Positions 1 to 8,245 of a DNA stretch of 64,000 nucleotides are shown one piece after another. Made by a program: the position numbers and the translations under genes. The first letter of the stretch is position 1, and each line of letters begins with the position of its first letter. This stretch comes from CAYSRJ01 sp964521865 (GTDB taxonomy: Bacteria; Spirochaetota; B62-G9; DRHN01), in assembly GCA_964521865.1 (NCBI GenBank), contig CAZFTJ010000013.1, positions 1-64,000 on the forward strand, given 5' to 3'. Under the pieces are notes generated by a model. The model was given only the letters and a program-made list of their open reading frames with translations. It was not told where the DNA came from and did no database searches.

Positions 1-55
1 CCATCATTATCGTGATTTCCACCATGGCCATTGCTTCTGCATTTATCAAGCTCAT
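1..55 (-). CDS. Possible start of a gene leaving the window
   Basis: An ATG at 53-55 on the minus strand, with a purine-rich AAGGGGG just before it, opens a frame that runs off the left edge for 18 codons (MSLINAEAMAMVEITIMM). No family can be recognised from so short a piece. It is listed only because it lies just downstream of the HNH fragment with a plausible ribosome-binding site; it could equally be chance. Confidence 0.2.
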   Translation of the reverse strand, partial: MSLINAEAMAMVEITIMM

Positions 56-158
56 GCCCCCTTGTGTACAAATCCGTGTATCATCCTTTCTGCTCCAATG
101 TCGTAAATCATGGGTCGGTGCATATACGACGATACCTTGCATTCATACTGTTCTATAC

Positions 159-605
159 TTACTCGTTTCGTCTCTGTTTTCGTTCCTGAATACTTTTAAG
201 GATGAAGGGAGCAGCTTCGTCGAACGACTTACCACTTTTAATCCCGTTGCAGACCAGGCAGGCCATACGAAGGTTCGCCTTAGCATGAGTGCCACCTTTG
301 CATTGCGGGATGTAGTGATAAAGTGTGGTATTATCACGATTGACCGCTTCGCCACAGTACTGACAGGTCCATTTGTCTCTTTCAAAAAGGGATAGTCGCT
401 TCTGGGGATCCGTGAAGTAATCTTCCTCTTCATCCGGAGAGATAATGCTCGTAATCCGTTCTTGAACTATCGGCACGTCTCGCGGGAGTACCAAAGTGTA
501 AAGGGTTCCTTCACGGGTTGTGTTATCAACCTTGAGACAACCCTTTTGCTCCAGTCCGCTGATGACCTTGGTCATGTGTTGTTGATGCATTAAATCCTGA
601 GGCAT
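159..605 (-). pseudogene. HNH endonuclease, N-terminally truncated
   Basis: The C-terminal half is an HNH/zinc-finger nuclease domain. It shows a CxxC knuckle (WTCQYCGEA), a degenerate His-containing core (YHYIPQCKGGTHAKANL), and a second CxxC in MACLVCNGIKSGKS. The N-terminal part resembles the end of a winged helix (HMTKVISGLEQKGCLKV), so the intact protein probably paired a DNA-binding domain with the nuclease. The frame opens inside that helix, exactly where the neighbouring upstream gene loses its own sequence near base 600. I infer that the 5' end was lost when the two genes were joined. Whether the remaining 148 residues are translated is unknown. Confidence 0.6.
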
Positions 606-933
606 ATGTCAGAACTTTGCCAAGATGATCATGGTCAGTATGCGTTAATTGATTTTCAATTATTACAGTTCGATTTCTACCAACATCAGTTGCTAAAATA
701 TCCAATGAGAAATCACCAACGGGGGCTTCTATTTTTTCTACCGCAAGTTCTATTCCTAACATTTTTCCTAATTCATCAATATGGTCAGCAAGCCATGGAG
801 TAAAGTCAGAATATTCATTGTTCCAAATCTCTTTTAAGCTAACCTTCTGTAATTTTCCAAGTACAGAAACCATTTTAGTCTCCAAATGCATAAAATGAAC
901 CGCGCCATTTTGTATAAGGGTCGAGTATGGCAA
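596..933 (-). pseudogene. DUF4268-like protein, N-terminal fragment
   Basis: Residues 1-112 resemble the N-terminal region of DUF4268-type proteins, related to PD-(D/E)XK nucleases. They include FTPWLADHIDELGKMLGIEL and a DFSLDILA stretch followed by VIIENQL, the D...ExQ-like core of the restriction-endonuclease fold. The recognisable homology stops after KVLTYASG. The frame then continues for about 25 unrelated residues inside the HNH gene and ends at 526. This is therefore a truncated gene fused to the next one, probably left by recombination. Genes of this type often sit in defence or mobile regions, which fits the setting. Confidence 0.5.
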
Positions 934-979
934 ATTCCATCACTGGTTATTCATAACGCTACCATTAATCCTCTTTCCT

Positions 980-1504
980 TCAAGTACTATTTCGTGTGAG
1001 TATATTACTCACCGTGGCGGCCTGCCAGATCCCGTTGTTTTTGGTGGGAACGAGCCTTTTATTCAATTCTCTAGCTATTCCTCTCAACGAAAGTTCGCTT
1101 GCTCTCATTTGTTTGATGATCCTGATAACCTTCTGCTCCTCCTTATTCTTTTCGAGTTTGCCGTTTTTATAGTTGTATCCAAAAGGAATCTGGCCCTGGA
1201 ATCTAACTCTTTTTCTTGTACTTTTGTCATGTATGCCTAATCGCTTTAAGCATTCGATCACTGTAGAATGGCTCACGTTCATTTGCCTGGCTATTTCCTT
1301 GATTGGAAGATCACGTTTAATGTAAAGGTTAGTCACATATGATCTACTTCGTAAAAGCATCTTTGAGGGCAACTGGATTTCATCGAGGATCAACGGTGGG
1401 TTACCATTAGCCCTAGATGTTTCGCATCGAGGAGAGTGAAACGCACTCGAACTTTTTAAGCCAAAAGGAAACTGGGTATATTTTCTATCTTGTGAGTGTA
1501 ACAA
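980..1504 (-). CDS. Serine-recombinase-like DNA-binding protein
   Basis: A 174-residue protein with two recognisable parts. Residues 55-95 form a helix-turn-helix (LPIKEIARQMNVSHSTVIE). Residues 104-170 match the 'Recombinase' domain found downstream of the catalytic domain in large serine recombinases (QIPFGYNYKNGKLEKN, then LSLRGIARELNKRLVPTKN and a W...TVSNIL ending). No catalytic serine domain is present, so it is either a truncated resolvase or a stand-alone accessory protein. It sits between decayed nuclease genes and the integron relic, consistent with a mobile origin. Start site uncertain. Confidence 0.5.
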   Translation of the reverse strand: MLHSQDRKYTQFPFGLKSSSAFHSPRCETSRANGNPPLILDEIQLPSKMLLRSRSYVTNLYIKRDLPIKEIARQMNVSHSTVIECLKRLGIHDKSTRKRVRFQGQIPFGYNYKNGKLEKNKEEQKVIRIIKQMRASELSLRGIARELNKRLVPTKNNGIWQAATVSNILTRNST

Positions 1505-1585
1505 TATATTCGAAACTGGTCCAATAAGTGGAGCATCTCCGCACGATTTTTCGAACTTTTGTTTATGGCAGGAAGGTAAAACATA

Positions 1586-1948
1586 TTAATTACGATTCCC
1601 TGCTTTTGGTGCCGTACCTCTTTTTAGTTCTATGATGTATTGGACGTAATGGGCGACGTCATTTTTATATGGGTCAGGTGAAAGATTGGAAAGTATTGCT
1701 AGATCCGCCCGATCAAGGTCTCCGAGTTTAGTATTTTCGATACTAACTAACCGGCGATACAGCACCTCGGGAAATAGTGATTGACCTTTTTCCAGATTCG
1801 CCTGGAGAAGATTACATGCTTCCGAGACGAGGGCGGCTTCAGGTAAAGGGTACGCACTATTGTAAGAACTGCGATGACCCATCCAATATGCGAGCCCTTG
1901 CAGTGCTCGCTCTAAAAACTGGAGCCTTACAGGCATTTGGTATCCCAT
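1586..1948 (-). CDS. Hypothetical protein in an integron cassette
   Basis: I do not recognise the 120-residue product. It is mostly helical, with no signal peptide, membrane segment or cysteine motif. Its start codon lies 10 bases inside the attC boundary at 1958, the position expected for a cassette-borne gene. It has the same orientation as the methyltransferase gene on the other side of that attC. No attC is visible after its stop codon, so the far end of the cassette appears lost or too divergent to see. No ribosome-binding site of its own is obvious. Confidence 0.5.
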   Translation of the reverse strand: MGYQMPVRLQFLERALQGLAYWMGHRSSYNSAYPLPEAALVSEACNLLQANLEKGQSLFPEVLYRRLVSIENTKLGDLDRADLAILSNLSPDPYKNDVAHYVQYIIELKRGTAPKAGNRN

Positions 1949-1957
1949 TTATTCGCC

Positions 1958-2052
1958 TTCTAACGTCTCGGATAACGCGGCTGGCAGGAAATGTGACCGA
2001 GCGAAGCGAGTCAGCCGGCCTATTCCGGCTCGCGTTCATCCGTTTGTTAGGC
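1958..2052 (-). repeat. attC recombination site of an integron
   Basis: This 95-bp element has the structure of attC. On the minus strand it starts with GCCTAAC (2046-2052) and ends with GTTAGAA (1958-1964). Inside these lie arms CGGATAACGCG (1969-1979) and CGCGTTCATCCG (2031-2042). The arms pair as an inverted repeat except for one extra base, the extrahelical base typical of folded attC. A GC-rich imperfect palindrome lies between them. The methyltransferase stop codon TAA is built into the GCCTAAC core, a classic cassette arrangement. The outer base of GTTAGAA departs from the GTTRRRY consensus. Confidence 0.8.
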
Positions 2053-2811
2053 CGCAGAGCGCGATCTGAACATGTAGATCGCCCAACCAAGCGTGTCGCG
2101 CCCCCAACGCAGGTATGCCGCCCTCGCCTTGCTCACGCGCTCAACCACCTCCGCCAAGTCCGGATCATCTGGATGGGTGCGAGCGTACTCGGCTGTCGCG
2201 AACCATTGGAGGCCCTCATACCTGTCCCAGTCGTCCTTGCTGCTCACGATGGTGTGAACGAGCTCCGTTCCTCGCCGCTCTCCGGCTTCTGCATTCGAGG
2301 AGTGGCTCCCGAAGTCCTCTCGCGCGCACCCGGATGCCTCTAGGTAATCCCCTGACGGCTCCTGCTGCCAGTATGGCTCTCCCACGATCACCCAGCCGCC
2401 GGGCCTCACCATGCTGATCAGCGCTTCGAGAGTATTAGCATGCCCCCCGAAGATCCAACTGGCACCGATACATGACGCCAAATCTAAGCTGTGCGGCTCG
2501 TCTGGCTTGAAATCCGCACCATTCATCTGAGTGAAGGTGATGGCAGCACTCAATGCCCGCGCCTTGAGCCTTCTCTCTGCATCGGCGATGAAGAAAGGAG
2601 AAATGTCGATGCCCATGCCACGAGCGCCATAGGCTTCCGCCAAGCGAATCAGGAACTCGCCCTTACCACACGCAATGTCAACCACCTGCGCGTTAGTCGG
2701 GAGGCGCAGAAGTTCCACGAGACGCGTCAGTTTCTCCTCGCTCGTGGGATTGCATACCACATGTTCACGGTGAGTGATGTCGTAGAACTTCCATGTGTCC
2801 ATGATTCTCAA
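2047..2811 (-). CDS. Class I SAM-dependent methyltransferase (cassette gene)
   Basis: The 254-residue product has the Rossmann methyltransferase core. Motif I is VVDIACGKGEFLIRLAE (residues about 43-59), an acidic loop follows in GIDIS, motif II/III is SLDLASCIGASWIFGG, and a post-motif stretch reads VRPGGWVIVGEPYW. The substrate cannot be told from sequence. The gene is bounded by an attC at its 3' end and by a GTTAGGC core (minus strand, 2822-2828) 11 bases before the first ATG, so it is an integron cassette. Its GC content is clearly higher than that of the surrounding DNA, supporting acquisition. The start could be the ATG at 2811 or the one nine bases later. Confidence 0.8.
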   Translation of the reverse strand: MRIMDTWKFYDITHREHVVCNPTSEEKLTRLVELLRLPTNAQVVDIACGKGEFLIRLAEAYGARGMGIDISPFFIADAERRLKARALSAAITFTQMNGADFKPDEPHSLDLASCIGASWIFGGHANTLEALISMVRPGGWVIVGEPYWQQEPSGDYLEASGCAREDFGSHSSNAEAGERRGTELVHTIVSSKDDWDRYEGLQWFATAEYARTHPDDPDLAEVVERVSKARAAYLRWGRDTLGWAIYMFRSRSAA

Positions 2812-2821
2812 TCCTTCGACG

Positions 2822-3029
2822 GCCTAACTATTGAGTGTACTTCAAAAATGCAGCATAACAGGCATAATTGCTGCAAAATTACTAGTAGTTTACCCATTAT
2901 ACTTTAAAAATTCAACTATATTGGAATAAAAAATGTATTTACTTTGTTTATTGATATTAGAGAAAATGCCTTTTAGAGATAGTGATTCATTTATAATTTA
3001 TTGCGTAGAAGGATTTGGGTATTGTACAT
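2822..3029. other. Probable attI/leader region of the integron relic
   Basis: This AT-rich gap lies between the first cassette and the intI relic. At 2822-2828 it holds the core GCCTAAC (GTTAGGC on the minus strand), where cassettes would have been inserted. An inverted repeat TGCAGCA/TGCTGCA (2849-2855 and 2869-2875) follows and could be an integrase-binding site. On the minus strand a perfect TATAAT (2896-2901) could be the -10 of a cassette promoter, but I see no good -35. The attI assignment rests on position only. Confidence 0.45.
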
Positions 3030-3205
3030 AAAGATAAACTAAAATTATTAAACCAACTTCGTGAAGTTATGCGTCTCTAAAATTATTCTGTAAAAACAGG
3101 GAAATCCTATTTTCACTGGATTTGCATGTTTCAAGGAGAAAAGATTAATACTTCCCCTTAAAAAATAGCCTTATTTTACAAAGTTCTTCAATAAATACCA
3201 GGTTG
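3018..3205 (+). pseudogene. Integron integrase (intI) relic
   Basis: A frame at about 3030-3160 reads KLLNQLREVMRL, stop, NYSVKTGKSYFHWI. This matches the N-terminal DNA-binding domain of IntI-type tyrosine recombinases, where the usual pattern is LLdqvReviR.khYS.rTe.sYv.WI. After a short gap with another stop, ALFYKVLQ, stop, IPGW recalls the next conserved block. Stops at 3078-3080 and downstream, plus loss of everything beyond the N-terminus, make it a dead fragment. It points away from the cassettes, the normal integron layout, which strengthens the identification. Confidence 0.65.
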
Positions 3206-3209
3206 GTAA

Positions 3210-3240
3210 TTCTGTTGGAACCCTCCTAATTCCAACAGAA
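3210..3240. repeat. Perfect 11-bp inverted repeat
   Basis: TTCTGTTGGAA (3210-3220) and TTCCAACAGAA (3230-3240) are exact inverted copies around a 9-base loop. There is no T-run after it, so it is more likely a protein-binding site or the end of a mobile element than a terminator. Confidence 0.6.
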
Positions 3241-3261
3241 AATGCAGAAAGGAGAAGCTAT

Positions 3262-3287
3262 CAGCGCCCAAGGACGGGCGCTGTTTT
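3262..3287 (+). terminator. Rho-independent terminator
   Basis: CAGCGCCC (3262-3269) and GGGCGCTG (3276-3283) form a perfect 8-bp GC-rich stem with a 6-base loop followed by TTTT. Its orientation would terminate transcription from the intI side. Confidence 0.65.
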
Positions 3288-3866
3288 GTACCGAAGAATC
3301 CCTTCCTTCTTTCCCCCCCAAAAAATCCCAAAAAAGCTTTTGCCGAAAAATGAGCTCCTTCTTAGATAAAAGCAAATTACGGATTTCTTTTTAAAATAAA
3401 ACTGAAGAGACCTATTTCCGATCTATACTGGAATTGTTAACTTGCAATTATTTTTTATACTGTACTACAGAGCATTATATAAAAAAGTCTTACTTTATTG
3501 AATTGTTCCTTCTCATAGGAATTAAAAAATCAACACCAGTCCTTTTCCTTCTATCTCAATGGACTATTACAGCAGTGAGAAGGTTTTATAAAATGCTTCC
3601 GATTTCGCACAAGGGGTCCTATGGGCCATACAAAATCGCCGTAGAGCCCTTTTCCGGGATGAAAAAAATCGGAAAAGTGCAACTTTCCGGATTCACAAAA
3701 ACCTGCCGGACTTATTATTTACACTCTGCACCATTTACAGCCACGGCTCTAACATCATTTACCATAAGCCCTGGTAAAAATCAATAAACCTTAGGGAAGT
3801 AATGAGTAATAACCGGTTACACAATATTATATGAAGTTATAGACATATTATGTAGTTAGTCTTTCG
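3288..3866. other. Non-coding AT-rich stretch with repeat copy 1
   Basis: No convincing gene. A 117-codon plus-strand frame (3434-3787) exists, but its second half is the dispersed repeat and its first half resembles no protein. The stretch otherwise holds homopolymer-rich AT sequence. Confidence 0.5.
3611..3750 (+). repeat. Dispersed repeat, copy 1
   Basis: About 140 bp starting with AAGGGGTCCTATGGGCCATA and ending near ACGGCTCT. It is closely similar to copies at 4402-4508 and 7380-7520 in the same orientation. Read in one frame all copies stay open, with a peptide containing KIGKVQ(L/F)SGF and KTCR(T/I)YY. This suggests the repeats derive from a coding sequence or carry a conserved frame by descent. 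Function unknown. Confidence 0.7.
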
Positions 3867-4358
3867 TTATCGATTGTACTTCCTGTCAATTTCATCTTTC
3901 AATAATAGTTTAATCTCATCATAAGAATAATACGGGAAATCCTTATTAGTAGTAGATGCTTTGCAATTTGGACATCTTCTATAAAATCCACCAGTATATG
4001 TAGGGCCACTTTCAAGTCGACTATTACATTTGGGACAAAGTGGTTCAAAATTTAATTTATAATCCCCACTCTTTTTAATGTAATATTCAACTATATAAGG
4101 CAAACCTTTCACGTTCATCCTTTCTCTTCGTTTCTTCTTCTCAAAAATTCTCGTCAGGAAAATGATATATGCCGGAAAACATAATCCTACTATTATTACC
4201 AATAGCCAAACAGGTATTGATACCCGTTGTTCGAATAAGTTCCATTTGAAAAACTTATTTATTATCGCTGCTAAACCAAATAGTATTGGAGCTGAAATAA
4301 TTGTTACTAAAACATTTTTACCAATAGATTTTAAAAAATTGATTAATCCCTTCAACAA
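3867..4358 (-). CDS. Membrane protein with C-terminal zinc ribbon
   Basis: The 163-residue product has two hydrophobic segments (about residues 15-35 and 48-70), the first after a short basic start. A charged stretch EKKKRRER marks the cytoplasmic side. The C-terminal part has two CxxC pairs, CPKCNSR and CPNCKAS, spaced like a zinc ribbon. No named family is recognised. It stands alone between repeat copies 1 and 2, in a region of isolated single genes, which suggests accessory cargo. Confidence 0.55.
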   Translation of the reverse strand: MLKGLINFLKSIGKNVLVTIISAPILFGLAAIINKFFKWNLFEQRVSIPVWLLVIIVGLCFPAYIIFLTRIFEKKKRRERMNVKGLPYIVEYYIKKSGDYKLNFEPLCPKCNSRLESGPTYTGGFYRRCPNCKASTTNKDFPYYSYDEIKLLLKDEIDRKYNR

Positions 4359-4905
4359 TTCTTAATCCCAATTAAAATATTTTTTGCCTGATATTGTGTA
4401 TAAGGGGTCTTATGAACTCTGCAAAATCGGCAAAGTGCAGTTTTCCGGATTCATAAAAACCTGCCGGATTTATTACTCGCACTCTGCGCCTTCTACATCC
4501 ACAGCTCTCATAGTATCCTCAATATTCTATTAATCATCATATCCTTTCCCCTGCCCCTTTTCCAGCGTAATTATGGTGAAAAGAGAAAGCTGAATAGCGG
4601 AACTCGGCGTGCCCTTTTAAAACTCTGTAAAAGGTAAATCAAATCTGGGCAGGGAACCTTAATACACTCCTGCTTGTTATAATAATTCAATTTAATAGCA
4701 GATTATTGCAATGCTTCTTGACGTAGTTTTCGAGCACGGTATAATTTGATAAAAAAGCAGTATATTTTTGCGATATGTTTGGAAGGGAGTTAAGCATCTT
4801 ATTAAAAGCCGTTTTACAAAGCCTTTGTATCAAACTGAATATATATAGTTTACCTATCAATTAGATTACATTGATAAAACCTATTGTGAATTAGATAAAT
4901 CTGGA
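4359..4905. other. Non-coding stretch with repeat copy 2
   Basis: Contains the second dispersed repeat at 4402-4508, then AT-rich sequence with no supported gene. The last 90 bases precede the fibronectin-type lipoprotein and have several TATATA-like boxes, but no promoter I would commit to. Confidence 0.5.
4402..4508 (+). repeat. Dispersed repeat, copy 2 (shortened)
   Basis: Same sequence family as 3611-3750 and 7380-7520. It lacks about 40 bp of the left half (the part encoding YKIAVEPF in the others), yet the reading frame through AAAATCGGCAAAGTGCAG is preserved. It ends in TCCACAGCTCTCA, close to the CCACGGCTCT of copy 1. Confidence 0.7.
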
Positions 4906-5865
4906 ATGTATAGAATTATTAGAAATATAGTTCTGGTTATAATTATCTTAACAATTCTCATTGTATCATGTACAAATGTGCATGATAAAAATTCGGAAAC
5001 ACCTCAAGAAACATCTCAAAAAACATCCCCAGAAACACCAAAGAATCTACGTTTATTAGAAAAAACAATTGATACTATTTGGGTGGTGTGGGATGAAACT
5101 GTAGATGCTACTGGTTATGTTGTTTACTGGTCTTTAGAGCCGTATGGTAATTACGAATTTAATCATTGTGGCACTAATAGGTCATTTCTTCTTGAAAATT
5201 TAGAATGGAACACTGCATACTTCTTTCAAGTTACTGCATATAATGATTACGGAGTAAGTTCTTTTTCTGATGTGTTGAAAGTAACTACTATAAATCCTTA
5301 TGAAATTATTCCTGAAAAACCACAAAATATCCGGTTAGCTGAGAAAACCAATGAGATCATAACCGTTGCATGGGATAAAGTTTATAATGCAATTGGATAT
5401 AAAATATTATGGACTGATGAATATCCATATTTTGTTGATGATTTTAAATATTCAAATACGATTTTGGGGAATGAAATAACTTCTTCTACAATTGCAGATT
5501 TGCAAAGTTTGCATCAATATTTTTTTCAAGTGAAATCATTTAATTCAGCGGGAGAAAATAATTCGTATTTAACATATGATTTGTCATGCATAACTGATGA
5601 AGCTTATGGCACGGTTACAGTATGGGCAATTTATCCACCAGTTCCTGATTTCACATACAAGGACTCATTCTATTTAGATAATGTTGTAGTAGGTTATGTA
5701 GACCCTGGATCTTCTCAAGATTTTTCTGCATTAACCGGATATAGAGAATTGAAATTAGTAGGTAATGGTGAGGGCGCTGGAAGAGAAGTTGGAATAAATA
5801 TTTATTTAACTACTGATGGATATATATGGAATAATAGGTATGATTATGATTGGAAAAATTACTAG
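4906..5865 (+). CDS. Lipoprotein with two fibronectin type III domains
   Basis: The 319-residue product begins with a lipoprotein signal peptide: hydrophobic VLVIIILTILIVSC with the lipobox Cys at about residue 22. A Thr/Ser/Pro-rich linker follows. Two fibronectin type III repeats come next (about residues 45-128 and 135-228). Each has the W...Y.V.W / Y.I.W and Y.F.V.A.N / Y.F.V.S.N strand patterns and starts with PKNLRL or PQNIRL. The C-terminal 90 residues are unassigned. It is presumably anchored in a membrane and exposed for binding. No operon partner lies nearby. Confidence 0.75.
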   Translation: MYRIIRNIVLVIIILTILIVSCTNVHDKNSETPQETSQKTSPETPKNLRLLEKTIDTIWVVWDETVDATGYVVYWSLEPYGNYEFNHCGTNRSFLLENLEWNTAYFFQVTAYNDYGVSSFSDVLKVTTINPYEIIPEKPQNIRLAEKTNEIITVAWDKVYNAIGYKILWTDEYPYFVDDFKYSNTILGNEITSSTIADLQSLHQYFFQVKSFNSAGENNSYLTYDLSCITDEAYGTVTVWAIYPPVPDFTYKDSFYLDNVVVGYVDPGSSQDFSALTGYRELKLVGNGEGAGREVGINIYLTTDGYIWNNRYDYDWKNY

Positions 5866-6370
5866 TATAATATAAAGCTTGTATGTTCTACTCTAAATGG
5901 ATACGGAATTTTGGATAGAGCAAGCTGAATAGTGAAGAACGGGGGTGTCCTGCCAACCTTGTCAAGAAGCAGCGATCCCGCCCGGATGGCGGGCGTGTCT
6001 CTATAACTATTTATTAAAAACCTCCTTTCCCACTCCTTTTTTCTGAAAGGCTTTTTAGAAACAAGGTCGTACTGTACATAAACGGTAAATAAAACAAATA
6101 AAAAGAAAGAAGAAACCGTATCATTATCTTGCCAGGGCAGCTTTACTGCTTTCGGACTATTCCGATGGTGGGGGTTTGTGGAAACGATCAAATTTGAATA
6201 AATTTGATATGGTAGAAATACGTCTCTTGAAAAAAAGAAGGTTCATTTCCCTAGATTACAAATGACCATCTTCTCTTGGAAGCCTATGTGAGAGTATAGC
6301 ATCCACGTATTAAAAGCCTACATTTATCATAATCTCAAAGTTTGGGTGTGGAAAGTAATATATAACCTAC
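5866..6370. other. Non-coding stretch
   Basis: About 500 bases with no supported gene. A GC-rich hairpin (CCCGCC/GGCGGG, about 5977-5993) stands out from the AT-rich surroundings. A 109-codon minus-strand frame across it resembles nothing and lacks a ribosome-binding site. Confidence 0.45.
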
Positions 6371-7111
6371 TTACTTAATATAACTCTTTTCTAACTTAAC
6401 ATGCCCTCGTATAAGTTCTGTGATTAATGATACGCAAATTTTACAAAACTCATTACTAAGATTATTCAAATTTGTTTCTAACCATTCAAACTTCTCAATA
6501 GTGTTTCCTTTTGGGCCAATTGAAGATAGGATTAATGTCAAAGCGATATCATCTGAAAGAGTATACACTATATCTTTGTTTCGATTTGTTAAACCGGTAG
6601 AGAAAGCGATATTTTTTGTAGGTTTTATTGCTGCTAGTATTTTTTCAATTGCACTTCGATCAAAATGAAAAAAGACTTTGTTTCTAATGGGTTTAAGTAC
6701 TGAATTCCAGAAGCTGGATTTTTGGCTTTGTTGTTTTTGGATATTTTTTATCCTACTGATATTTGATTGCCACCAATTAAGTTTCTTAAGCTCAGTTGCA
6801 AGGGAATTAAATGTTATGATACCTTCGTATAATAGAGCACAATGTAAAAAGGTTAAGTCGACTTTGTCTTTTTCATTGGCAAATCTGGCCCTACATGCAG
6901 CACGCAAGTATGACCTTTGGCAAGAACGGATTGAATTTACCATCCTAGATAGTTGAACTGCTACAATGCAATCAAGTTCATTCTTAAATTTATTGAACTC
7001 ATTAGCATCTATGATGAGTTTAATATGTTTTCGGTGATTTCGAAGAAATAAACCTATGTAGCGTCTTAAATTGACATAAAATGCAAACAATTTGCGAGAC
7101 ATTCGTATCAT
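6371..7111 (-). CDS. Hypothetical protein with HEPN-like RNase motif
   Basis: The 246-residue helical protein is not assignable to a named family. At residues 141-149 it reads PIRNKVFFH, giving R143-N144 and H149. This R-N-x(4)-H pattern is the catalytic signature of HEPN-domain ribonucleases found in abortive-infection and toxin systems, usually followed as here by an aromatic/acidic FD. A basic N-terminus (MIRMSRKLF, FLRNHRKH) and repeated Lys/Trp segments surround it. It is transcribed alone, with no antitoxin-like partner next to it. The HEPN reading is an inference from one motif. Confidence 0.5.
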   Translation of the reverse strand: MIRMSRKLFAFYVNLRRYIGLFLRNHRKHIKLIIDANEFNKFKNELDCIVAVQLSRMVNSIRSCQRSYLRAACRARFANEKDKVDLTFLHCALLYEGIITFNSLATELKKLNWWQSNISRIKNIQKQQSQKSSFWNSVLKPIRNKVFFHFDRSAIEKILAAIKPTKNIAFSTGLTNRNKDIVYTLSDDIALTLILSSIGPKGNTIEKFEWLETNLNNLSNEFCKICVSLITELIRGHVKLEKSYIK

Positions 7112-7726
7112 ACTTTACTTAATAATTGATGAATAGCATAATATCGATTACACTTCTTAATGGCGATTATATTAACATAATATTATATGACTCATAAAGA
7201 GATATTCTCTAATATCAATAGTATAATAATTTACGTTATGATACCTATTTTATATTTTACATATTGTACCAGATGTCATGTAAATATTATGTAACCGATG
7301 TTGTGCTAATTGTCAAATAATAATTAAAATGGGCTAATCACAAATAAACATAAAAAATACTTATATACCTGATGTCGTTAAGGGGCCCTATGGCCCATAT
7401 AAAATCGCCGTAGAGCCCTTTTCCAGGATGAAAAAAATCGGCAAAGTGCAATTTTCCGGATTCACAAAAACCTGCCGGATTTATTATTCACACTATGCGA
7501 CTTTTCTACATCCATAGCCCCCATTCCTATCAATATCAATCAATTAATATATAGGTACTATTACTTGGCAAGATATAAGTATTTTTTAAAAAGTCAATAT
7601 TTTTGTATTATTATTTTAAAGTATTAAAGGAGTGTTAAATCAGTATGATAATGCTAAAGCAGAATTAGGTAATTTAGCTTCAAAGTTACACCATGAGGCT
7701 CGCCAAGGCACTGAAAAATATCCTTT
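7112..7726. other. Non-coding AT-rich stretch with repeat copy 3
   Basis: Over 600 bases of strongly AT-rich DNA with short dyads around 7200-7320 (repeated ATATTAT words). The dispersed repeat occupies 7380-7520. No gene could be supported. Confidence 0.5.
7380..7520 (+). repeat. Dispersed repeat, copy 3
   Basis: The best match to copy 1 (3611-3750): same length, the same order of words, and an open frame containing YKIAVEPFSRMKKIGKVQ and KTCRIYY. Being nearly full length, copies 1 and 3 define the unit as about 140 bp. Confidence 0.7.
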
Positions 7727-8245
7727 TTAAAATCCACATTCACATTCATGTTCATCGGTCTTCCGGCTATATCTTAGTGTATCAACTCCACCCTTAACAA
7801 ATTCATCTGTTAGATAACGATATTCATCATTACTATCGATTAGCTCGCCATCAGCACTATATTTATATATAAAATGAAAGATTAAATTTTCTTCACTAAC
7901 AGGGTCTTCCTCATCTAATGCCCAATAAAAAAAACAATAATCCATATCAAATTGATTACCATATTTGCTTACTTCAAAACGGCATCAAGTACGGTCACCA
8001 TAATATATGTTGTATCTGCTTCTTTCAGAAGAATACTCCCACCATGGATCCCACCACTTTCCAACTACCTTTTCTTCATAAAATGAAAGTTCCTCGAAAC
8101 CATCGCCATTGTCTCCATTTCCACCATTGTCTCCATTTCCACCGTTATCTCCACCACCAGCACATGACACTATTAGGAAAGTGGTAAACGAAATAGTTAG
8201 GATAATCATTATGAGTGATACAAACGTTCTGGTTTTCATTTTCAA
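7727..8245 (-). pseudogene. Lipoprotein gene with an in-frame TGA stop
   Basis: Codons 1-86 encode a lipoprotein: signal peptide, lipobox LIVSC, then a low-complexity GGNGDNG linker built of near-identical tandem units. They then enter a domain starting VVGKWWDPWWEYSS. A TGA at 7985-7987 stops translation. The same frame continues without interruption for 86 more codons (CRFEVSKYGNQFDMDYCFFY and onward to DEHECECGF), clearly the rest of the same domain, lipocalin-like in style. A single nonsense mutation is the simplest explanation. No downstream stem-loop of selenocysteine type was evident. Confidence 0.7.

Noticed and set aside
3434..3787. 117-codon plus-strand open frame
   Set aside because: Half of it is the dispersed repeat and the rest has no protein-like pattern or ribosome-binding site.
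4402..4508. Dispersed repeats as attC sites of a larger cassette array
   Set aside because: They lack RYYYAAC/GTTRRRY cores at the ends and do not fold into the two-arm hairpin seen at 1958-2052.
5862..6191. 109-codon minus-strand open frame
   Set aside because: No homology, no ribosome-binding site, and it crosses a GC-rich hairpin in otherwise AT-rich intergenic DNA.
7985..7987. Selenocysteine at the in-frame TGA
   Set aside because: No redox motif surrounds it and no SECIS-like hairpin directly follows.
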